Assembly: GCA_031459855.1 (NCBI GenBank) | Contig: JAVKHP010000001.1 | Location: forward strand, 2,501,906-2,565,905 | Reading direction: 5' to 3' | DNA: 64,000 nucleotides | Source of the DNA: Armatimonadota bacterium | GTDB lineage: Bacteria > Sysuimicrobiota > Sysuimicrobiia > Sysuimicrobiales > Humicultoraceae | Shown: positions 22,887-30,868 of the stretch, piece after piece | Position numbering within the stretch: position 1 is the stretch's first letter | Layout: every line of letters begins with the position of its first letter | Notes under the pieces: model-generated | Seen by the model: the letters and a program-made list of their open reading frames with translations, nothing else | Databases searched by the model: none | What the model was told of the DNA's origin: nothing | Program-made: the position numbers and the translations under genes

Positions 22887-22890
<4 letters not shown>
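21130..22890 (-). CDS. PhoR/WalK-type sensor histidine kinase
   Basis: The 586-residue membrane kinase has helices at about 10-32 and 170-190 flanking an extracytoplasmic sensor of about 135 residues. Then come HAMP (about 190-240), PAS (about 250-350), a DHp domain with phospho-acceptor His372 in NVSHELRTP, and a catalytic domain (NLLDNAIKF, DSGPGIPE, GSGLGLAI). The sensor contains two cysteines (about residues 111 and 121). The GTG start at 22890 overlaps the response-regulator stop as GTGA, so both are coupled. Order and domains resemble PhoBR; the true signal is unknown. Confidence 0.93.
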
Positions 22891-23618
<728 letters not shown>

Positions 23619-24023
23619 TTACATCACCCGCCGCAGTTCACCGCCGATGTAGCCGGTGGCCGCGATAAGCACGGCGCCGACGACCATGAGAGTTACAAAG
23701 AGCGCTCGGGACAGCCCGGGCCGGCGCCACCGGGCCAGGAAGCTCGCCAGGTAGACGGCCGTGGCCGCCACCGCCACGAGCTGGTGGAGGCGGTGCTGGG
23801 CCACGAACGTCTGCCCGATCCCCTGGGCCACCAGGGGCAGGTAGTCGACGTAGCCGCTGACGACCGAGGCCGCGGCGCCCACCAAACCGAGGCCGACCAG
23901 CCACTGGGAGGCGCGCAGGTGTCCCCGGTCGCCCGAGCGCAGGTAGAGCACGTCGAACACCGCGCTGGTCAGCCACAGCGCCACCGGGAAGTGCACGACC
24001 AGCGGATGGACCAGGAACGGCAT
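23619..24023 (-). CDS. DUF2231-type small membrane protein
   Basis: The 134-residue protein has four predicted helices (about 8-28, 42-58, 80-97, 108-126). It starts MPFLVHPLVVHFPVAL, the His-containing opening typical of DUF2231 proteins, which sometimes bind haem or pair with cytochromes. His residues at positions 6, 11, 77 and 80 could be ligands. A good Shine-Dalgarno (AGGGGGG) precedes the ATG at 24023. It is the first gene of a three-gene operon with the response regulator and kinase, so it could be part of the sensing machinery; that is inference. Confidence 0.75.
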   Translation of the reverse strand: MPFLVHPLVVHFPVALWLTSAVFDVLYLRSGDRGHLRASQWLVGLGLVGAAASVVSGYVDYLPLVAQGIGQTFVAQHRLHQLVAVAATAVYLASFLARWRRPGLSRALFVTLMVVGAVLIAATGYIGGELRRVM

Positions 24024-24461
24024 CGCACCCCCCTGCGGTGTGTGCTGCGCAGTCGGTGCTGCGCAGGTTGGTGCTCCGCAGCCCGTGCTGCGCACCCCGT
24101 CGTTGCGCCCGGTGCGCAGGCCCCCTCGTTGCGGGACGACGGTGCGACCACCGGGGCCATTCCGGTCCCAGGGGCGCGGTGCAGGACGCCCCGCGGTGGG
24201 GCCGGCCCGCGCACACGGCGCACCGAAATTCCTTTGGCCCCGCCGGGTCGTGCTCCCTGCTGGCCCGGCGCCCCCTGCCCCCACCGGGCCATCCGCCCCG
24301 CCCCTGCTTTCCTTCGCAGCCCAACGCGACCTGGACGCCCGCGCGTTCAGGGCCGTTGTACCGTCACCGGGTAACGCCCGTGTCACCGCGGTGCCCCCGG
24401 TGCCACCGCGGAGGGCGGGTGCGGCTGCGCGTCGAAACGCGCTGGAGGTGAAGGTCGCGAG
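24024..24461. other. Divergent intergenic region before kbl
   Basis: About 440 bases separate two divergent genes. It contains the tandem repeat array near its left end and several C-rich, T-poor stretches. No clear -10/-35 pair is seen for either gene, although promoters for both directions must lie here or nearby. The last 30 bases carry GGAGG and AGGTGAAGG motifs in front of kbl. Confidence 0.4.
24042..24095. repeat. Four tandem 11-bp repeats upstream of the DUF2231/two-component operon
   Basis: GTGCTGCGCAG occurs at 24042-24052 and 24056-24066, GTGCTCCGCAG at 24071-24081 and GTGCTGCGCAC at 24085-24095. The period is 14, 15 and 14 bases. The array lies 20-75 bases upstream of the operon start, a place where a regulator could bind. 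Confidence 0.7.
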
Positions 24462-25676
24462 GTGAAGGGTGCGATGGGCGGCGATACGCTGGAGACGCGC
24501 GCGAACCCCCTGGCGTTCCTGGAGGACGACCTGCGCGACCTGCGGGCGCGTGGGGTCTGGCGCTGGCCGCGGCGACTGGAGGGTCCCCAGGAGCCGGTCA
24601 CCCGCTACGACGGCCGCGAGGTCATCAACCTCTGCTCCAACAACTACCTGGGGCTGGCGACGCATCCGGCGTTGAAGGCGGCTGCGCGCGAGGCCCTGGA
24701 GCGCTACGGCGTGGGTGCGGGCGCGGTGCGCACCATCGCCGGGAACCTGCAGCTGCACGAGGAGCTGGAGGCGGAGCTCGCCGCCTTCAAGCAGACCGAG
24801 GCCGCCTTGCTCTTCCAGTCCGGCTTCACCGCCAACGCCGGTACGGTGGCGGCGATCCTCGGCAAGGACGACGTGGTGGTCAGCGACGAGCTGAACCACG
24901 CCAGCATCATCGACGGCTGCCGGCTCTCGGGGGCCGAAAAGAAGATCTACCCGCACGGCGACGTGGCGGCGGCGCGGCGTCTGCTGGAAGCCTCGCGCGG
25001 CGCGCGGCGCGTGCTGCTCATCACCGATGGCGTCTTCAGCATGGACGGGGACATCGCGCCCCTGCCCGACCTGGTGGAGGCGGCCGAAGCCTGTGGAGCC
25101 ATCATGATGGTGGACGACGCGCACGCCAGCGGGGTGCTCGGGCGCGCCGGCCGCGGGACGGTCGACCACTTCGGGCTGCACGGCCGCGTGCACATCCAGG
25201 TGGGCACGCTGTCCAAGGCGTTCGCCGGCCTGGGGGGCTACGTCGCCGGCAGCCGGGCGCTGATCGACATCCTGATGCACCGGGCCCGTCCGCTGCTGTT
25301 CTCGACCTCGCACCCGCCGGCGGTGGCGGCCGCGGCCCTGGCCGCGGTGCGGCTGGTGCAGCAGCATCCCGAGCTGATCCAGCGCCTCTGGGAGAACACG
25401 CGGTTCTTCCAGGAGGGACTGGTGCGGCTGGGCTTCGACATCGGCCGGAGTCAGACGCCCATCACCCCGGTGATGATCGGCGACGAGCAGCGGGCGTTCG
25501 CGTTCTCCGACCGGCTCTTCGCGGAAGGGGTGTTCGCGCTGGGCATCGCCTTCCCCACGGTGCCGCGCGGCAGGGCGCGGGTGCGCGCCATCGTCACGGC
25601 CGCGCACACCCGCGAGCACCTCGAGGCGGCACTGGAGGCGTTCGCGCGCGCCGGCCGGGCGCTGGGAGTGATCTGA
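24462..25676 (+). CDS. Glycine C-acetyltransferase / 8-amino-7-oxononanoate synthase-type enzyme
   Basis: The 404-residue PLP enzyme belongs to the alpha-oxoamine synthase family. It joins an amino acid and an acyl-CoA with loss of CO2 (or the reverse, thiolytic reaction). Markers are NLCSNNYLGLATHP, GAGAVRTIAGN, DELNHASIIDG, VDDAHASGVLG and the PLP lysine in GTLSKAFAGLGG. The segments are closest to the KBL (2-amino-3-ketobutyrate CoA ligase) branch, but BioF cannot be ruled out. There is no threonine dehydrogenase or biotin gene next door to decide. The start is GTG at 24462; an ATG at 24474 is also possible. Confidence 0.88.
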   Translation: MKGAMGGDTLETRANPLAFLEDDLRDLRARGVWRWPRRLEGPQEPVTRYDGREVINLCSNNYLGLATHPALKAAAREALERYGVGAGAVRTIAGNLQLHEELEAELAAFKQTEAALLFQSGFTANAGTVAAILGKDDVVVSDELNHASIIDGCRLSGAEKKIYPHGDVAAARRLLEASRGARRVLLITDGVFSMDGDIAPLPDLVEAAEACGAIMMVDDAHASGVLGRAGRGTVDHFGLHGRVHIQVGTLSKAFAGLGGYVAGSRALIDILMHRARPLLFSTSHPPAVAAAALAAVRLVQQHPELIQRLWENTRFFQEGLVRLGFDIGRSQTPITPVMIGDEQRAFAFSDRLFAEGVFALGIAFPTVPRGRARVRAIVTAAHTREHLEAALEAFARAGRALGVI

Positions 25677-25677
25677 G

Positions 25678-26925
25678 GTGGCTGTGCCCACCCGGGCGTT
25701 CGGGGCGCTGCTGACGCCGGCGCAGGCGCGGGCGCGCTACCTGGCGGCGCTGGACGTGCCGGCACCCACGACGGAGACACTGCCGGTGCACGCCGCGCTG
25801 GGCCGGGTGCTGGCCGTCGACGTGGTGGCCGACGTCGACCTGCCGCCGTTCGACCGGTCCGCCGTCGACGGGTGGGCGGTGCGCGCGGCCGACGTGGCCA
25901 GCGCCACACCCGGGCGCCCCGTGCGCCTCCGGCACGTGGGGGAGGTGGTCATGGGCGCGGTGGAGGCGCCACGCGTGGAGGCGGGCGCGGCCGTCCGCGT
26001 GCCCACCGGTGGAGTGCTGCCCGCAGGCGCCGACGCGGTCGTCATGCAGGAGGACGTCGCGTTCCGGCCGCCGGAGGTCTGGGTAAGACGAGCGGTCCAG
26101 TCTGGCGCCAACGTGGTGGCGCGGGGGGTGGACGTGCGCGCGGGCGAGGTGGTGCTGGCCCGCGGTCGGCGCCTGCGGCCCGCCGACCTCGGCATCCTGG
26201 CCGGCCTGGGGTACGCGACGGTGCCGGTGGCGACGCGGCCGCACGTGGCGATCGTGGCCACCGGCGACGAGGTCGTGCCGCCCGAGGCGCCGCTGCGCCC
26301 CGGGCTGGTGCGCGACATGAACAGCGCGGCGCTGGCCGGCGCGGTGGAGGCGGCCGGTGGTCAGGCGCACCTGGTGGGCATCGTGCGCGACGACCGGGCG
26401 CTGCTGGAGGCCACGCTGCGGGAGGCCGTGGGGAGGCACGCGATGGTCCTGGTGTCGGGCGGGTCGTCGGTCGGCGAACGCGACACCGTGGCCGATGCCA
26501 TCGGCGCGTTGGGACCGCCCGGGATCGTCGTGCACGGGGTGGCGATCCGCCCGGGCAAGCCGACGATCCTGGCGGCGGTGGGTCGGGTGCCCGTGCTGGG
26601 GCTGCCAGGCAATCCGGTCTCGGCGCTCGTGACGTTCGACCTCTTCGCCCGGCCGGTGCTGGAGCGGCTGCTGGGTGCAGATCCCGCGGCGCGGCCATGG
26701 GACCGCGTGCGGGCGCGCCTGGCGGACGCGCTGCCGACGGCCGGCGCGCGGGAGGATCACCGACGCGTGCGTCTGGAGGCGCGGCCAGATGGCATCTGGG
26801 CGCATCCGCTGCCCGCGGGGTCGCAGGTCCTCACGTCGCTGGCGCGGGCAGACGGCATCGTGGTGGTGCCGCCCGACGGGGCGGGATACGCCGTAGGGGA
26901 CGAGGTGGAGGTGCGGCTGGTATGA
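25678..26925 (+). CDS. moeA: Molybdopterin molybdenumtransferase MoeA
   Basis: The 415-residue enzyme inserts molybdate into adenylylated molybdopterin to form Mo cofactor. Family motifs include [17 protein letters not shown] near residues 60-76, [30 protein letters not shown] and [18 protein letters not shown] start lies one base after the kbl stop. The ATGA overlap with moaC shows a coupled moeA-moaC-mogA cofactor operon. The C-terminal MoeA domain IV (about residues 335-415) is present. Confidence 0.95.
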   Translation: MAVPTRAFGALLTPAQARARYLAALDVPAPTTETLPVHAALGRVLAVDVVADVDLPPFDRSAVDGWAVRAADVASATPGRPVRLRHVGEVVMGAVEAPRVEAGAAVRVPTGGVLPAGADAVVMQEDVAFRPPEVWVRRAVQSGANVVARGVDVRAGEVVLARGRRLRPADLGILAGLGYATVPVATRPHVAIVATGDEVVPPEAPLRPGLVRDMNSAALAGAVEAAGGQAHLVGIVRDDRALLEATLREAVGRHAMVLVSGGSSVGERDTVADAIGALGPPGIVVHGVAIRPGKPTILAAVGRVPVLGLPGNPVSALVTFDLFARPVLERLLGADPAARPWDRVRARLADALPTAGAREDHRRVRLEARPDGIWAHPLPAGSQVLTSLARADGIVVVPPDGAGYAVGDEVEVRLV

Positions 26926-27491
26926 CGCCACGCCGGCGGTCCGGCAGCCGAGACGGCCGGCACGGCGCCGACGGCCGGACGCCGGCGCAGGCGCGCCTCA
27001 CCCACGTCGATGCCGCAGGCCGCAGCCGCATGGTCGACGTCTCCGCCAAGCCCGCCACGCTGCGCCATGCGACGGCGCGCGGCGAGGTGCGCATGCGGCC
27101 TGCCACGTTGGCCCTCCTGCGGGCCAACCGCCTGGCCAAGGGCGACGTGTTGAGCGTCGCCCAGATCGCCGGCGTGCTGGCCGCCAAGCGCACGGCGGAG
27201 TTGATCCCGCTGTGCCACCCGCTGCCGCTCACCGACGTCCATGTCCACCTGACCCCGCAGGCGGCGCCGGCCCGCGTGGCGATCGAGGCCACGGTTCGCA
27301 CGGTCGCGCCCACCGGTGTCGAGATGGAGGCGTTGACGGCTGTGGCCGTGGCCGCGCTCACGGTGTACGACATGTGCAAGGCCGCCGACCGTGGCATGAC
27401 GATCGGGCGCATCCGCCTGGTCCACAAGGCCGGCGGGCGCAGCGGCGAGTACCGGCGTCCTGGTGAGCCGCCGGTGCGCACGACGCCATGA
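26922..27491 (+). CDS. moaC: Cyclic pyranopterin monophosphate synthase MoaC
   Basis: The 189-residue enzyme acts with MoaA to make cyclic pyranopterin monophosphate from GTP. The core contains [32 protein letters not shown] and [19 protein letters not shown] with the active-site DMCKAAD. The first 25 residues are a basic extension ([14 protein letters not shown]) not typical of MoaC. The ATG is fixed by the ATGA overlap with moeA; the next gene overlaps in the same way. No moaA is seen in the window. Confidence 0.95.
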   Translation: MTPRRRSGSRDGRHGADGRTPAQARLTHVDAAGRSRMVDVSAKPATLRHATARGEVRMRPATLALLRANRLAKGDVLSVAQIAGVLAAKRTAELIPLCHPLPLTDVHVHLTPQAAPARVAIEATVRTVAPTGVEMEALTAVAVAALTVYDMCKAADRGMTIGRIRLVHKAGGRSGEYRRPGEPPVRTTP

Positions 27492-28012
27492 TCAGCCTGG
27501 AAGGCCGGCGGGTGGCGGTACTCACCGCCAGCGACACCGTCGCCCGCGGGGCGGGAGCCGATACCAGCGGCGACGTGGTGGCAGCGCGCCTCACCGCGGC
27601 CGGCGCCGAGATCGTCGCGCGGGACGTCGTGGCCGACGATCGCCGGGCGATCGCCGACCGTCTGCGCCGCTACGCCGACGACCTCGGGGTCGCGCTCGTC
27701 CTCACCACCGGCGGCAGCGGCTTGGCGCCCACCGACGTCACCCCCGAGGCCACGCTCGACGTGATCGAGCGGCTGGTGCCCGGTCTGCCCGAGGCGGCGC
27801 GTCAGCGCACCGCCGCGGCCGCACCCCTGGCCGTCCTCTCGCGCGGCGTCGCGGGCATCAGGAAGCGCACGCTGATCGTGAACCTGCCGGGCAGCCCTCG
27901 GGCCGTGCGCGAGTGGCTGGACGTGCTGCTGCCGGTGCTCCCCCACGCGTTGGCGGTGCTGCAGGGCGAGCCGATGCCCTGGGGGCAAGAACACCGTCCC
28001 GAAGGACGGTGA
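27488..28012 (+). CDS. mogA: Molybdopterin adenylyltransferase (MogA/MoaB family)
   Basis: The 174-residue protein adenylylates molybdopterin before molybdenum insertion by MoeA. It has the family signatures [32 protein letters not shown] and [25 protein letters not shown], the last given here as the closing helix at about residues 133-157. It overlaps moaC by ATGA. MogA and MoaB cannot be separated firmly by eye, but the length and closing motif fit MogA-like proteins. Confidence 0.92.
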   Translation: MISLEGRRVAVLTASDTVARGAGADTSGDVVAARLTAAGAEIVARDVVADDRRAIADRLRRYADDLGVALVLTTGGSGLAPTDVTPEATLDVIERLVPGLPEAARQRTAAAAPLAVLSRGVAGIRKRTLIVNLPGSPRAVREWLDVLLPVLPHALAVLQGEPMPWGQEHRPEGR

Positions 28013-28074
28013 GCCACCCCGGTCCCCCCGCGCGCGAGCGGCGTGCGCCGCAGCGACATGCGTTGCAGGATCAC

Positions 28075-29541
28075 GTGACCGCGCCAGCAACCACGGACGG
28101 TGCCCCGCCGGGCGAGTGGACGCGGCGCTGGGGGGCGTTGCTGCTGGCCACCGCGGCGCTGGGCACAGCTGGCCTGGGCCTGCCGTCGCTGGCAGGCGAC
28201 GACGAGTTCTACGGCGCCATCGCCCGCCACGCCGTGGCGACCGGCGAGTGGATTACGCTCGCCCACCCCGAGCACCCGGGCTGGCTGGTCGACAAGCCCC
28301 CGCTCACCTTCTGGCTGATGGCCATCTCGCTGCGGGTGGGGGGTGACCATCCGGGGGTGCTCCGCGCCTGGCACGTGGCGCTGGCGCTGGCGACCGTGGT
28401 GGCCACCTGGCGGCTCGGGGCGCGGGCTCTCGGCCGTGAAGGCGGACTGCTGGCGGCCCTGCTGCTGGCCACCAGCGGACAGTTCTTCTATGTTGCGCTC
28501 GATCCGGCACAGGACGTGCCGCTGACCTTCTTCCTCACGGCAGCGATGGCGGCCTACGTCGACTATCGGGCAACGGGCCACACCCGCGCGACGGTGCTGG
28601 CTGGCCTGGCCGTGGCGCTGGCGGTGCTCACCAAGGGCATCGTCGCCCTCGCCGTCGTCGGCCTGGTCGTGGCCGCGGACCTGGCACTGCCCCCACGCCG
28701 CGGCGTCTGGCGCTGGCGGGACGCAGCCATCGGTGCGGCGGTCTTCCTCGTGGTGGCCGCCCCGTGGTTCGTCGCGGGCGCCCTGCGCCAGGGGCGGCCG
28801 TTCGTGGACACGTTCTTCCTGTGGGGCACCCTGGGCGTGGGCCGGTTCTTCCAGGGCGTCACCCCGAAGCTGCCCTACTGGCAGGCGCTGGTCGTCTTCG
28901 TGCCCACCCTGATGGTGGGCGTCCTGCCGTGGACGGGGTTGCTGCCGGGTGCAGCGACCGAAGGGTGGCGCGCCGTGCGGGACGGCGTCCCGGTGCTGCG
29001 CGTCTGCGGCCTGTGGGCCGGGGTGTACTTCCTGTTGCTGTCGGTCTCGCCTGGCGACAAGATGATGCACCACCTGTTGCCGCTCTACCCGGCGGCGATG
29101 GTCCTGGCCGCGCGCGTCGTCCTGACCGCCGACGGGCACCCGGCGCGCCTGCGCCTGCCGGCAGGCGTGGCGCTGGCGGCGGTGGTCCCGGCTGCGGCCG
29201 GCGTGGCCATCATGCTGGCGCGCTATCCAGAGGTCAGCCGGACGGTGCTGCCCGCGGCCGCGCCGTTCGTGGTGGCACTGCTGGTGGCGTTGCTGGCGTT
29301 CGCAGGCGCCGCCCGGCGCGGCCGCGCGCGTGTGGCGGTGGCGGCCGCTGCGGCGCTGATGGTGGTGGCACACGCGTCCGCCGAGGCCTTCGTGCTGCGC
29401 CGCTGGGACGCGCTACACCGCACCGGGCAGACGGTCCGCCGGGCCGGAAGTGTGCTATCCGCTGCGCCGACGCGCGACGTTCCCGGTGCCGATCGCCGCG
29501 TCGGGCGCAAGGTTGACGCTCCTGGAGCGGCGCCAATATAA
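28075..29541 (+). CDS. ArnT/PMT-type membrane glycosyltransferase
   Basis: The 488-residue membrane protein has about 11-12 helices and the first-loop acidic motif LAGDDEFYGAIARHAV typical of GT83/PMT_2 enzymes, which transfer sugars from polyprenyl-phosphate carriers. VDKPPLTFWLMAI and PFVDTFFLWGTLGVGRF are further family segments. The start is GTG 28075 with AGGA five bases upstream. Acceptor and donor are unknown; roles in envelope glycolipid or protein glycosylation are possible. The last codons overlap the promoter of the following T-box leader: the stop TAA lies inside its TATAAT. Confidence 0.85.
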   Translation: MTAPATTDGAPPGEWTRRWGALLLATAALGTAGLGLPSLAGDDEFYGAIARHAVATGEWITLAHPEHPGWLVDKPPLTFWLMAISLRVGGDHPGVLRAWHVALALATVVATWRLGARALGREGGLLAALLLATSGQFFYVALDPAQDVPLTFFLTAAMAAYVDYRATGHTRATVLAGLAVALAVLTKGIVALAVVGLVVAADLALPPRRGVWRWRDAAIGAAVFLVVAAPWFVAGALRQGRPFVDTFFLWGTLGVGRFFQGVTPKLPYWQALVVFVPTLMVGVLPWTGLLPGAATEGWRAVRDGVPVLRVCGLWAGVYFLLLSVSPGDKMMHHLLPLYPAAMVLAARVVLTADGHPARLRLPAGVALAAVVPAAAGVAIMLARYPEVSRTVLPAAAPFVVALLVALLAFAGAARRGRARVAVAAAAALMVVAHASAEAFVLRRWDALHRTGQTVRRAGSVLSAAPTRDVPGADRRVGRKVDAPGAAPI

Positions 29542-29542
29542 T
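29513..29542 (+). promoter_or_regulatory. Strong sigma70-type promoter of the T-box / tRNA / ilvE-leuS unit
   Basis: TTGACG (29513-29518) and a perfect TATAAT (29537-29542) are 18 bases apart. This is one of the best promoters in the window. The -35 lies inside the end of the glycosyltransferase gene, and the -10 contains that gene's stop codon. Transcription should start near 29549. Confidence 0.8.
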
Positions 29543-29735
29543 GGCTTCCGGGTTTGACGAACTGCACACTGGCGAGGATCGGGAGCAGTAGGTCGGGAGC
29601 CTGCCTGCGAGCGAGCCGGTGGAGGGTGCGAACCGGTGGCGGGGCCGGCCGAACTCGCCCGGGAGCTGCGGGTGCGCGGGCGTCGGGTGACGCCTCAGGG
29701 CCCGCCGCCTCGCCCACGAGACGGGCGGCAGAGCG

Positions 29736-29838
29736 GACGGACGCACGGGGCAGTAGCTCAGCGGGAGAGCGCCCGCTTGGCGTGCGGGAGGTCGAGGGTT
29801 CAATTCCCTCCTGCTCCACCACGAAGGCCGCGTCCGTC
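29736..29838 (+). other. Nine-base-pair helix bracketing the tRNA inside the leader
   Basis: GACGGACGC (29736-29744) and GCGTCCGTC (29830-29838) are perfect complements. They flank the tRNA with two bases on the 5' side and eight on the 3' side, immediately before the antiterminator. This is the position of stem III in ordinary T-box leaders, so the tRNA replaces that stem's loop. Confidence 0.8.
29747..29821 (+). tRNA. tRNA-Ala (anticodon GGC), CCA encoded
   Basis: A 75-base cloverleaf. The acceptor is GGGGCAG/CTGCTCC with the G3-U70 wobble pair that AlaRS recognises. The D stem is GCTC/GAGC, the anticodon stem CCCGC/GCGGG with loop TTGGCGT (anticodon GGC), and the T arm GAGGG TTCAATT CCCTC. 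Discriminator A and an encoded CCA follow. All stems are fully paired, so it looks functional. It is co-oriented with, and inside, the T-box leader, between stem I and the antiterminator, and should be transcribed from the same promoter whether or not the downstream terminator fires. Confidence 0.95.
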
Positions 29839-29859
29839 AACCGGGGTGGTACCGCGGAG

Positions 29860-29899
29860 GCCGCCTTCGCCCTTGGGGGAAGGCGGCGCACTGTTTTTT
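29860..29899 (+). terminator. T-box-controlled intrinsic terminator
   Basis: GCCGCCTTC (29860-29868) pairs with GAAGGCGGC (29879-29887), extended by GCCC/GGGG in the loop, and a TTTTTT tract follows at 29894-29899. The 5' arm is also needed for the antiterminator, the normal mutually exclusive arrangement. Confidence 0.92.
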
Positions 29900-29915
29900 C
29901 CAGGGGGCGAGCGCC

Positions 29916-30848
29916 ATGCAACCATCGAGCCGGATCTGGTTTGACGGCAGGCTGGTGCCATGGGACCAGGCCACGGTGCACGTCGCGGCCCATGTGATCC
30001 AGTACGGGTCCAGTGTCTTCGAGGGCATCCGCTGTTACGAGACGGCGACCGGCCCCGCCGTCTTCTGCCTGTACCCCCACCTGCGGCGTCTGGCGGACTC
30101 GTGCAAGATCTTCCGGATGGCGCTGCCCTACAGCACCGACGACCTGGCCCGGGCCGTGCTGGAGACCGTGGGGGCCAACGGCCACCGGTCGTGCTACATC
30201 CGGCCCGTGGTGTTCCGGGGTGTGGAGTCGTGGAGCGTCGAGCCGCGCCGGTCGCCGCTGCACGTCGCCATCATCACCATCGAGTGGGGCCGCTACCTGG
30301 GGCCCGAGGCGATCGAGCAGGGCGTCGACGTCATGGTGAGCTCCTGGCGGCGGATGGCGCCCGACACGCATCCCGGCATGGGCAAGATCGGCGGGAACTA
30401 CGTCAACTCGGCGTTCGTCGTGATGGAGGCCGTGGACAACGGCTACGCGGAGGGCATCGCCCTGGACGTGCACGGGTACGTCAGCGAGGGGAGCGGCGAG
30501 AACGTCTTCGTGGTGCGCGACGGCGTGATCTACACGCCGCCGCTCGCCGCCTCCATCCTGGGGGGCGTGACGCGTACGGTGGTGATGACCCTGTGCCGCG
30601 ACCTCGGGATCGACGTCCGCGAGACCGCGATCCCCCGCGAGCTGCTCTACGTGGCCGACGAGGTCTTCTTCACGGGCACCGCCGCCGAGATCACCCCGGT
30701 GCGCTCGGTGGACAAGGTGCCCATCGGTACCGGCACGCGGGGGCCCATCACCCGTCGGCTGCAGGAGGAGTTCTTCGGCATCGTGGAGGGGAGGACGCCC
30801 GATCGGCACGGCTGGCTGACGCCGGTGCCCGTGTTGAGCCGACCGTGA
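29916..30848 (+). CDS. ilvE: Branched-chain amino-acid aminotransferase
   Basis: The 310-residue class IV PLP aminotransferase carries out the last step of Leu, Ile and Val synthesis (or the first of their breakdown). It opens IWFDGRLVPWDQATVHVAAH with the family motif HVIQYGSSVFEGIRCYET, given here in parts. PLP Lys lies in GMGKIGGNYVNSAF, and EGSGENVFVVRDG and TVVMTLCRDLGI complete the pattern. It is the first gene after the T-box terminator, with AGGGGGCGA as ribosome site. Sharing a leader with leuS supports control by leucyl-tRNA charging. Confidence 0.94.
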   Translation: MQPSSRIWFDGRLVPWDQATVHVAAHVIQYGSSVFEGIRCYETATGPAVFCLYPHLRRLADSCKIFRMALPYSTDDLARAVLETVGANGHRSCYIRPVVFRGVESWSVEPRRSPLHVAIITIEWGRYLGPEAIEQGVDVMVSSWRRMAPDTHPGMGKIGGNYVNSAFVVMEAVDNGYAEGIALDVHGYVSEGSGENVFVVRDGVIYTPPLAASILGGVTRTVVMTLCRDLGIDVRETAIPRELLYVADEVFFTGTAAEITPVRSVDKVPIGTGTRGPITRRLQEEFFGIVEGRTPDRHGWLTPVPVLSRP

Positions 30849-30868
30849 CGGGACAGGGGGGCCCGACC

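Larger units (their letters stand above)
29549..29899 (+). ncRNA. T-box riboswitch leader (probable leucine specifier CUC) with embedded tRNA
   Basis: The leader has the main T-box parts. Stem I: GCAG (29585-29588) pairs with CTGC (29666-29669), and GGTCGG (29591-29596) with CCGGCC (29645-29650). They enclose a specifier loop GAACTCGCCCGGGAG (29651-29665), in which CTC (29654-29656) follows GAA. The apical loop is CCGGT/ACCGG around GGAGGGTGCGA (29616-29636). The T-box core GGGTGGTACCGCGG is at 29844-29857, and the conserved antiterminator 3' part TTCGCCCTT at 29866-29874 overlaps a terminator. A Leu specifier fits the downstream ilvE and leuS. A complete tRNA-Ala occupies the place where stem III should be, bracketed by a 9-bp helix (29736-29744 with 29830-29838). 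Confidence 0.85.

Noticed and set aside
24042-24095. Possible CRISPR-like repeat array
   Set aside because: Units are only 11 bases with 3-4 base spacers. There are no cas genes or spacer-sized gaps.
24462-25676. Calling this gene bioF
   Set aside because: No other biotin gene is nearby, and the motif forms look closer to glycine C-acetyltransferase. The specific symbol was left blank because threonine dehydrogenase is also absent.
29747-29821. Treating the tRNA-like sequence as a mere T-box stem
   Set aside because: All four arms pair perfectly, T-loop and anticodon loop are canonical, G3-U70 and CCA are present. It is a genuine tRNA gene by sequence.
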